DNA of 7,141 bases, from the NCBI GenBank assembly GCA_030672375.1, contig DAOVGP010000023.1, positions 1-7,141 of the forward strand, written 5' to 3'. Source of the stretch: Candidatus Aenigmatarchaeota archaeon. Lineage in GTDB: Archaea > Aenigmatarchaeota > Aenigmatarchaeia > CG10238-14. The position numbers were made by a program, and so were the translations under genes. The notes under the pieces are model-generated. The model searched no databases, had not been told where the DNA came from, and saw only the letters and a list, made by a program, of their open reading frames with translations. Shown in pieces: positions 1 to 5,653 of the stretch. Numbering within the stretch: position 1 is the stretch's first letter; each line of letters starts with the position of its first letter.

Positions 1-969
1 TTCTTTCGTTCTGCCTTAAAAGATAAAGAATTTAACGAAAAATTTGAAATTGTTGCTATTAATAACCTGTCAGATGCTAAGAATTCAGCTTATCTTCTAA
101 AATATGACTCTGTGCATGGTGTTTTAGATGCTGAAGTTGAAGCAAAGGAGAAAGCGATTAATGTTAATGGGAAAGATATAAAAATTTTTTCTGAACGTGA
201 TCCAGAAGATATACCTTGGAAGGATTTGGATGTAGAAATAGTCCTAGAATGCACTGGTATATTTAGAGATAGGGAAGGTGCATCAAAACATCTAAAAGCT
301 GGGGCAAAAAAAGTGATAATCTCCGCACCTGCAAAAAACCCAGATGTAACTATTTTACTGGGAGTTAACGAAAAGATGTATGATTCAGAAAAACACAACA
401 TAATCTCCATGGCTTCTTGTACAACTAACTGTCTAGCTCCGATGGTAAAGGTTTTGGGAGAGAATTTCGGTTTAAAAAGAGGTTTTATGACAACATGTCA
501 TGGTTATACAAACGACCAAAGGATTTTAGATTCATCACACAAAAAAATAAGGAGGGGGAGAGCGGCAGCTGTATCAATCATACCAACAACAACAGGTGCA
601 GCAAAAGCAATAGGTGAAGTCATACCTGAACTTAAAGGTAAGCTTGTCGGAGGTGCTCTAAGAGTACCAGTACCAAATGGATCTATCGTAGATTTGGTAG
701 CTGAGCTAGAAAAAGAAGTTAGTGGAAAAGAGATTAACTCGTCTTTCAAAAAAGCAGCTGAAGGAAAGTTAAAAGGCATACTACAATACACAGAAGATCC
801 AATAGTTTCAGTAGATATAATAGGTAACCCTCATTCATGTATAATTGACGGATTGAGTACTCTAGTCTTAAGTGAAAAAAGTAATCTAGTAAAAGTTTTT
901 GGTTGGTACGATAATGAATGGGGATATTCTACGAGATTAGTTGATTTAGTGAAATACATTGTAAAGTGA
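1..969 (+). CDS. gap: Type I glyceraldehyde-3-phosphate dehydrogenase, 5' partial
   Basis: Interconverts glyceraldehyde-3-phosphate and 1,3-bisphosphoglycerate in the cytosol. The reading frame is open from base 1 and starts FFRSALKD, the part that follows the usual GFGRIGR motif, so roughly 15 N-terminal residues lie outside the window. The 322 visible residues cover the rest of a family normally about 335 long. Seen: catalytic Cys140 in SCTTN, His167 in TTCHGYTNDQ, substrate-binding LRVPVPN, and WYDNEWGY near the C-terminus. This is the bacterial/eukaryotic type I enzyme, not the archaeal type II form. The coenzyme site is altered: the usual NAD-selective Asp (Bacillus stearothermophilus Asp32) is Asn22, and the usual Leu-Pro pair (187-188) is Ser178-Ser179, which suggests NADP(H) use (inferred). 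The residue before the catalytic His is Cys rather than Val or Ile. The stop lies 4 bases before pgk, so the two are very likely co-transcribed. A GTG at 112 is internal (Val of DSVHG), not the start. Confidence 0.95.
   Translation, partial: FFRSALKDKEFNEKFEIVAINNLSDAKNSAYLLKYDSVHGVLDAEVEAKEKAINVNGKDIKIFSERDPEDIPWKDLDVEIVLECTGIFRDREGASKHLKAGAKKVIISAPAKNPDVTILLGVNEKMYDSEKHNIISMASCTTNCLAPMVKVLGENFGLKRGFMTTCHGYTNDQRILDSSHKKIRRGRAAAVSIIPTTTGAAKAIGEVIPELKGKLVGGALRVPVPNGSIVDLVAELEKEVSGKEINSSFKKAAEGKLKGILQYTEDPIVSVDIIGNPHSCIIDGLSTLVLSEKSNLVKVFGWYDNEWGYSTRLVDLVKYIVK
966..969 (+). promoter_or_regulatory. Ribosome binding site of pgk, overlapping the gap stop codon
   Basis: GTGA, part of the archaeal Shine-Dalgarno core GGTGA, lies four bases before the pgk ATG and contains the gap stop codon TGA. 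The match is short, but the spacing equals that of the stronger site before the next gene to within one base. This suggests translational coupling of gap and pgk. Confidence 0.4.
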
Positions 970-973
970 AAAG

Positions 974-2194
974 ATGGGGAAAAATTTTTCGACTTTAGAC
1001 GACTTTAATTTTAAAAATAAAACTGTGATATTGAGAGTCGATATCAATTCCCCTTACAATGAAAAAACAAAAAAGATAGAAACTTCAGACAGATTAGTTG
1101 AAAGTGCTAAGACGATAAAAGAATTATCGAAAAAAGAAGCGAAAGTTGTAATTCTTGCTCATCAAGGTAGAAAAGGAGATCCTGACTTCTTGCCATTGAA
1201 ACAACATTCTCGATTGTTGGCAAAATATGTTGAGAAAAAAGTTGGATACGTCAACGATATAATAGGAGAGAAAGCCGTTAACAAAATCAAAGGTTTAAAG
1301 AAAGGACAAATAATACTTCTGGATAATGTAAGATTCCTAGAAGAAGAAATAAAAAATAAAACACCTAAAGAACATTCAAAGAGTCAACTTGTTCAGGCAC
1401 TCTCACCACTAGCTGACATATTCGTCAACGATGCATTTTCAGCTGCACATAGATCACATGCTTCCATAGTTGGTTTCACGAAAGTTCTTCATTCAGTCGC
1501 TGGTCGTACTATGGAAAAAGAAATTAAATCGATCAAAAAAATCATCACTAAAATGAAGATATCAAAACATGATACTTTTGTCTTGGGTGGAACAAAACCA
1601 GATGAACCGTTGAATGTAATGGGACACATGTTAAAAAAACGGACTTTGGAAAAAGTTTTAGTCTGTGGTGTAATAGGAGAACTTTTTTTGATTGTGAATG
1701 GATACAAACTTGAAAGAGTTAACATGAATTTTCTAAAGAAGAAAGGTTATCTCGATTATCTTCCTCAAGTTAAAAAACTATGGAAAAAATACAAGAAAAG
1801 AATAGAGATACCATTGGATGTGGCTGTAGAAATTAAGAGAAAGAGGAAGGAATTTTCTGTAGAGGAATTGCCGAAAAACTCACAGATTATGGATATAGGT
1901 ATAGAAACATGTGTGAAATATGCTAGAATTATAAACGAATCAAGGAATATAGCAATGAAGGGGCCAGCTGGTGTATACGAAAAAAATGAATTTGATTTAG
2001 GAACGAGAATAATATTGGAAGTGATAGCCAACTCCAAGGGGTTTTCCCTAGTTGGTGGTGGTCACACTCTATCAGCATTAAAAAAATTCAATATCGATAA
2101 AAATAGGTTTTCACACGTGAGTCTTGGTGGAGGTGCATTAATCACCTATCTCTCTGGAGGGAAAATGCCAGGCATAGAAACACTCATGAAATAG
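974..2194 (+). CDS. pgk: Phosphoglycerate kinase, archaeal type
   Basis: Catalyses reversible phosphate transfer between 1,3-bisphosphoglycerate/ADP and 3-phosphoglycerate/ATP, the step paired with GAPDH. The protein is 406 residues, normal for archaeal PGK. The N-terminal substrate domain shows LRVDINSP (20-27), LAHQGR (61-66, the archaeal version of the bacterial SHLGR), LLDNVRF (115-121) and VNDAFSAAHRSHAS (151-164). These supply the Asp, Asn, His and Arg residues that bind the phosphoglycerate. The C-terminal nucleotide domain shows GGTKPDE (205-211, with the conserved Lys208), GPAGVYE (330-336), GGGHT (361-365) and SLGGGALITYLSGG (383-396). The common GGAK is GGTK here, a mild change. 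The ATG start is chosen because STLDDFNFKNKTV follows at the spacing usual for archaeal homologues. It follows gap by 4 bases and has no room for its own promoter. A 50-base gap to the FBP aldolase/phosphatase gene follows. Confidence 0.96.
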   Translation: MGKNFSTLDDFNFKNKTVILRVDINSPYNEKTKKIETSDRLVESAKTIKELSKKEAKVVILAHQGRKGDPDFLPLKQHSRLLAKYVEKKVGYVNDIIGEKAVNKIKGLKKGQIILLDNVRFLEEEIKNKTPKEHSKSQLVQALSPLADIFVNDAFSAAHRSHASIVGFTKVLHSVAGRTMEKEIKSIKKIITKMKISKHDTFVLGGTKPDEPLNVMGHMLKKRTLEKVLVCGVIGELFLIVNGYKLERVNMNFLKKKGYLDYLPQVKKLWKKYKKRIEIPLDVAVEIKRKRKEFSVEELPKNSQIMDIGIETCVKYARIINESRNIAMKGPAGVYEKNEFDLGTRIILEVIANSKGFSLVGGGHTLSALKKFNIDKNRFSHVSLGGGALITYLSGGKMPGIETLMK

Positions 2195-2206
2195 AAAACT
2201 ATAAGA
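2194..2206 (+). promoter_or_regulatory. Possible weak archaeal promoter upstream of fbp
   Basis: In the 50-base gap after pgk, a purine-rich GAAAAC (BRE-like) is followed by TATAAGA at 2200-2206. A start about 25 bases downstream would fall near 2226-2230, leaving a short leader that contains the ribosome binding site. The element is weak, and AT-rich DNA yields such matches by chance. Read-through from gap-pgk is just as likely. Confidence 0.25.
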
Positions 2207-2214
2207 TTCCGTAA

Positions 2215-2229
2215 TACTTATTTTAAGTA
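2215..2229 (+). repeat. Short inverted repeat TACTTA-ttt-TAAGTA before fbp
   Basis: Six-base arms (2215-2220 and 2224-2229) are separated by TTT. The repeat lies in the pgk-fbp gap, just upstream of the ribosome binding site. It contains TATTTTAA, which also occurs in the gap before ppsA. It could be an operator half, a TATA-like element or chance, since the arms are short and AT-rich. Confidence 0.3.
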
Positions 2230-2233
2230 AATT

Positions 2234-2241
2234 GGTGGTGA
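2234..2241 (+). promoter_or_regulatory. Strong archaeal ribosome binding site of fbp
   Basis: GGTGGTGA lies three bases upstream of the ATG at 2245. It matches the GGTGA core complementary to the CACC at the 3' end of archaeal 16S rRNA. It is the best Shine-Dalgarno in the window and fixes the start of the FBP aldolase/phosphatase. Confidence 0.75.
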
Positions 2242-2244
2242 AAA

Positions 2245-3339
2245 ATGAAAATAACGTTGAGTGTGATTAAAGCAGATATAGGAAGCTATGTTGGTCATAA
2301 TAAAGTTCATCCTGAATTGATCGAAATTGCGAAGAAAGAATTATCAAAAGCAAAGGAGAATAAAGAGATAATCGATTATTTTGTGTTTAATTGCGGTGAT
2401 GACTTAGAGCTTGTGATGACACACACAAAGCCAGTGGAAGACCCAAAAATCCATGGAATCGCATGGAAAATCTTCGATTTGGGTACAAAAAAAGCGAAAG
2501 AGTTGAAATTGTACGGTGCTGGTCAAGACATACTAAAGACAACATTTTCTGGTAACATAAAGGGAATGGGCCCTGGAGTTGCAGAAATGAGTTTTGAAGA
2601 GAGAGAAAGTGAACCTGTTGTTATTTTTGCAGCAGATAAGACAGACCCGGGTGCATGGAATATTCCTTTATTCAAAACTTTTGCAGATGCCTTCACCAAT
2701 CCTGGATTAGTAATATCCCCAATAATGAATGAAGGATTTACTTTTGAAGTTCAGGATGTCAATGAAAACAAGTCGATAAAATTCAAGTGTCCAGATGAGA
2801 TGTACGATCTACTAGCTTTCATAGGAACACCAGGGAGATATGTTATAAAAGGTATTACTAGGAATCACGATAACTTAATTTGTGTTGCAACGAGTACAAC
2901 AAGATTGTCTTTGATAGCTGGGAAGTACATTGGAAAAGATGATCCAGTCTGCATAGTAAGAGCACAGCATGGATTGCCCGATGTCGGAGAGATAGTTGAA
3001 CCTTATGCGTTTCCATATCTAGTTGAAGGTTGGAACCGAGGGAGTCATACAGGACCTTTTATGCCAGTGAGTCTTGAAGATGCTATACCAACAAGGTTTG
3101 ACGGTCCTCCTAGAGTTGTTGCTTTAGGTTTTATTATCAGTAATGGGAACTTACTTGAGCCAATTGATTTGTTCAAGGATGTATCATTCGATAGAGCGAG
3201 AAAAAAGGCGAACGAGATAGCTGACTATATGAGAATGCATGGACCTTTCCAACCACACAGACTTCCAGAAGTTGACATGGAATACACGAGCATGCCAAAA
3301 ATCAGGGAAAAACTTAAGAATAGATGGAAAAAATTATAA
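2245..3339 (+). CDS. fbp: Fructose-1,6-bisphosphate aldolase/phosphatase (class V FBPase)
   Basis: Bifunctional gluconeogenic enzyme. It condenses dihydroxyacetone phosphate with glyceraldehyde-3-phosphate and then removes the C1 phosphate to give fructose-6-phosphate, using a single remodelled, Mg-dependent active site. The 364-residue protein follows the family end to end (SVIKADIGS, GDDLEL, GPGVAEM, AADKTDPGAW, HGPFQPHR). By recalled alignment with the Thermoproteus and Sulfolobus enzymes, the working residues are all present. Lys231 in KYIGKDDP is the Schiff-base lysine, Tyr228 the aldolase proton donor, and Tyr347 in MEYT the mobile-loop tyrosine. Asp11, His18, Asp52, Asp53, Gln94, Asp131, Asp232 and Asp233 are at the metal or phosphate sites. 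It ends soon after LKNRWKKL, so it lacks the roughly 20-residue tail of the Sulfolobus protein; no catalytic residue is lost. A strong ribosome binding site supports the ATG. Placement beside gap-pgk and ppsA supports a gluconeogenic operon. Confidence 0.97.
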   Translation: MKITLSVIKADIGSYVGHNKVHPELIEIAKKELSKAKENKEIIDYFVFNCGDDLELVMTHTKPVEDPKIHGIAWKIFDLGTKKAKELKLYGAGQDILKTTFSGNIKGMGPGVAEMSFEERESEPVVIFAADKTDPGAWNIPLFKTFADAFTNPGLVISPIMNEGFTFEVQDVNENKSIKFKCPDEMYDLLAFIGTPGRYVIKGITRNHDNLICVATSTTRLSLIAGKYIGKDDPVCIVRAQHGLPDVGEIVEPYAFPYLVEGWNRGSHTGPFMPVSLEDAIPTRFDGPPRVVALGFIISNGNLLEPIDLFKDVSFDRARKKANEIADYMRMHGPFQPHRLPEVDMEYTSMPKIREKLKNRWKKL

Positions 3340-3348
3340 AAGAACCAA

Positions 3349-3360
3349 TATTTTAAAATA
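3349..3360 (+). promoter_or_regulatory. Candidate TATA box for ppsA
   Basis: TATTTTAAAATA, itself a perfect 12-base palindrome, lies in the 52-base gap between fbp and ppsA, preceded by AACCAA. An archaeal start site 22-27 bases downstream of its centre would fall near 3377-3382, giving a leader of about 10-15 bases before the TTG start. The spacing is plausible, but AT-rich background makes the call moderate at best. Confidence 0.4.
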
Positions 3361-3367
3361 AGAGCCA

Positions 3368-3385
3368 ATCTAAATCTATTTAGAT
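3368..3385. promoter_or_regulatory. Operator-like palindrome ATCTAAAT-ct-ATTTAGAT
   Basis: A perfect inverted repeat with 8-base arms (3368-3375 and 3378-3385) and a 2-base centre. It sits between the candidate TATA box and the ppsA start codon, over the predicted transcription start. A two-base centre makes a poor RNA hairpin loop, so a dimeric repressor site is the better reading (inferred). The right arm overlaps the GATGAT that is the only ribosome-binding candidate. Confidence 0.45.
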
Positions 3386-3388
3386 GAT
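3383..3388 (+). promoter_or_regulatory. Weak ribosome binding site of ppsA
   Basis: GATGAT lies three bases before the TTG start at 3392, sharing TGAT with the archaeal Shine-Dalgarno GGTGAT. It is much weaker than the fbp site. Together with the TTG start this suggests modest or regulated translation of ppsA. Confidence 0.3.
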
Positions 3389-3391
3389 AGC

Positions 3392-5638
3392 TTGGCATTC
3401 ACAAAGTTTTTGAGAGACTTATCTAAAGATAGTTTACCAGAAGTTGGTGGTAAAGGTGCAAACCTTGCTGAAATGTATAATATAGGTTTGCCTGTCCCGA
3501 ATGCTTTTATTGTTACTGTGAATGCATACAAATACTTTATTGAAAAAATACAGTTGAAAATTGCTATTTTTGATATCCTAAAAAACACTGATGTTAATGA
3601 TTCCGATCAATTGCAAGAAAATACTGCGAAAATCAGAGAGATGTTAATACAAACAAAGATACCAGACAAGATTCAAAAAGAAATTATTCAATCCTATAGA
3701 AAATTATCGAAAGAATTCAAAAAGAAAGAAGAGTGGGTTGTAGCAAGAAGTTCAGCTACTGCGGAAGACTTACCCGGTGCAAGTTTTGCTGGACAACAGC
3801 TTACTGTTCTAAATATCAAAGGAGAAAAAGATGTTGTTGATGCTGTTAAAAGATGTTGGGCTTCTTTGTTCACTGCCAGAGCCACTTTTTATCGAGAAAG
3901 TAAGGGATTCGATCACCTAAAAGTTTTGATTGCTGTACCAGTACAAAAACAATTGGCATCAGAAAAAGCTGGTGTAGGCTTCACTATTCATCCATCTACT
4001 GGAAAAAAAGACCAGATTGTAATAGAAGGTTCTTGGGGTCAGGGAGAAATGATTGTTTCTGGAGCAGTTACACCAGATAAATACATAATAGACAAAAGAA
4101 CTGGAACTGTTATTGAAAAAAAGATTAACAAAAAGACAGAGATGAGAATACTAGACACTAAGAGAGGTGGACTGATACCCAAAAAAGTCCCAAAGAGTAA
4201 ACAAAAACAACAATGTCTAACAGAAGATGAATTATACCAGTTGTATGAGTTAGCACTAAAACTCGAAGAACATTATAGACAACCTCAAGATTTTGAGTGG
4301 GCCATAGAAAAAGATAAGGTTTATCTAGTTCAAACAAGACCAGTAACAGTTGTCTACGAGGAAAAGGAAGGGGAAGACGTTGCAACAGAAAAAAGACCAA
4401 TCTTGATAGGTATACCTGCATCACCTGGCGTTGCTTCTGGAATTGTTAAGATAATTAAAAATCCGTCAGAACTCAATAAAATATCGAAAGGTGATGTTCT
4501 CGTTACAAAAATGACTAATCCTGATTATGTTCCTGGTATGAAAAGAGCAGCTGCAATAATTACTGATGAGGGTGGGCAGACCTCACATGCCGCGATAGTT
4601 TCTCGTGAACTCGGAGTTCCATGTATAGTCGGGACAAAAGAAGCGACAAAGAAGCTCAAGGAAGGAAATCATGTAACTATAGATGGTGATGATGGATTCG
4701 TTTATCTAGGAAAATTCAAAGCAAAAGAAGTCAAAAAAACCAAGTACAAGTTTGTTAAAACCAAGACTAAAATCTACATGAACCTTGGGGAACCAGATTT
4801 AGCACAAAAGTACAAAGATATTAAATGTGATGGCATCGGTTTGTTCAGAGCAGAATTCATGGCTGCAGAGGTTGGTGATCATCCTAAAGCGTTAATAGAA
4901 GAAGGAGGAGGCGAACAATTCGTAAAAAAATTTGTTCATGGTATAAGAAAAGTTGCAAAAACATTTTATCCTAGACCTGTTGTTTATCGAGCTCTTGACT
5001 TCAAGACAAACGAGTATGCCAATTTACGAGGTGGGAAGAAATTCGAACCACATGAGAATAACCCTATGATTGGTTGGAGAGGAGCATCAAGATATCTCAC
5101 TGAACCAGATGTGTTCAAACTTGAATTGTATGCGATAAAAAAAGTTAGAGAGGAAGGTTATGATAATCTATGGTTGATGATACCATTCGTCAGAACAACT
5201 TGGGAACTAAAAACAATAAAAAAAATTATTGAAGAAGTTGGATTACATCAAGATAAAAAGTTTAAGTTGTGGATAATGGTTGAAGTTCCTTCTTCTGCAA
5301 TACTGATCGAAGAATTTATAAAAGATATAGATGGAGTCTCAATCGGTTCAAACGACCTTACTCAGTTAGTACTCGGGGTAGATAGAGATTCTGCCATTCT
5401 AGGGAAAAGATGGTTCCATGAACTTGACCCTGCCGTACTTTGGTGTATAGAGAGAGTAGTTAAAACCTGTAAGAAATCTGGTGTCACAGCGTCAATATGT
5501 GGTCAAGCTCCAAGCTTTTATCCAGAATTAACGAAGAAGCTAGTTGAATGGGGGATAAATAGTATTTCTGTTAATCCAGATGTGGTCGATAAGACTAGAC
5601 ACATAGTTGCGGACTGTGAAAAGGGACTAAAGAGATAA
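3392..5638 (+). CDS. ppsA: Phosphoenolpyruvate synthase (pyruvate, water dikinase)
   Basis: Converts pyruvate, ATP and water to PEP, AMP and phosphate, the entry step of gluconeogenesis. The 748-residue protein has the three expected domains. First is an N-terminal ATP-grasp domain (about 1-320) with GGKGANLAEM (19-28), ARSSATAEDLPGASFAGQQ (118-136) and the ending VQTRPVTV (313-320). Next is the swivelling phosphohistidine domain (about 338-440) with GGQTSHAAIVSRELG, where His399 carries the phosphate. Last is the C-terminal PEP/pyruvate barrel (about 455-740) with GLFRAEFM (483-490), YRALDFKTNE, NNPMIGWRG (556-564), VEVPSSA, SNDLTQL and Cys703 in ICGQAPS. It is somewhat shorter than the E. 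coli enzyme (about 790), with the difference spread over both halves. The start is TTG: it places GGKG at the usual distance from the N-terminus, and a stop at 3371-3373 leaves no in-frame ATG upstream. In some archaea PpsA also runs toward pyruvate. It converges with the GH57 gene, stop codon against stop codon. Confidence 0.96.
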   Translation: MAFTKFLRDLSKDSLPEVGGKGANLAEMYNIGLPVPNAFIVTVNAYKYFIEKIQLKIAIFDILKNTDVNDSDQLQENTAKIREMLIQTKIPDKIQKEIIQSYRKLSKEFKKKEEWVVARSSATAEDLPGASFAGQQLTVLNIKGEKDVVDAVKRCWASLFTARATFYRESKGFDHLKVLIAVPVQKQLASEKAGVGFTIHPSTGKKDQIVIEGSWGQGEMIVSGAVTPDKYIIDKRTGTVIEKKINKKTEMRILDTKRGGLIPKKVPKSKQKQQCLTEDELYQLYELALKLEEHYRQPQDFEWAIEKDKVYLVQTRPVTVVYEEKEGEDVATEKRPILIGIPASPGVASGIVKIIKNPSELNKISKGDVLVTKMTNPDYVPGMKRAAAIITDEGGQTSHAAIVSRELGVPCIVGTKEATKKLKEGNHVTIDGDDGFVYLGKFKAKEVKKTKYKFVKTKTKIYMNLGEPDLAQKYKDIKCDGIGLFRAEFMAAEVGDHPKALIEEGGGEQFVKKFVHGIRKVAKTFYPRPVVYRALDFKTNEYANLRGGKKFEPHENNPMIGWRGASRYLTEPDVFKLELYAIKKVREEGYDNLWLMIPFVRTTWELKTIKKIIEEVGLHQDKKFKLWIMVEVPSSAILIEEFIKDIDGVSIGSNDLTQLVLGVDRDSAILGKRWFHELDPAVLWCIERVVKTCKKSGVTASICGQAPSFYPELTKKLVEWGINSISVNPDVVDKTRHIVADCEKGLKR

Positions 5639-5653
5639 TTACTTAGTCCTTTT
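5620..5653. terminator. Bidirectional terminator hairpin across two abutting stop codons
   Basis: Arms AAAGGGACTAA (5620-5630) and TTAGTCCTTTT (5643-5653) pair over 11 positions with one G-T wobble, around a 12-base loop. The loop holds the ppsA stop (5636-5638) and the GH57 stop (5639-5641). A short T run ends the hairpin on each strand (TTTT on +, CTTTT on -). This has the shape of a shared terminator. Archaea terminate mainly at U-rich tracts, so the hairpin may instead protect mRNA 3' ends. Confidence 0.6.

Noticed and set aside
112..114. GTG as the start of the GAPDH gene.
   Set aside because: The same frame is open to base 1 and encodes the conserved VAINNLSD and LLKYDSVHG segments, so this codon is the internal Val of DSVHG.
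652..668. Near-perfect palindrome GGTGCTCT-a-AGAGTACC.
   Set aside because: It lies inside the gap coding region over the conserved GGALRVP motif and has one mismatch and a one-base centre. Protein constraint and chance explain it.
4158..4424. Leu-rich 88-residue open frame on the - strand.
   Set aside because: It lies wholly inside ppsA, whose family motifs run unbroken across the region. It has no ribosome binding site or recognised motif.
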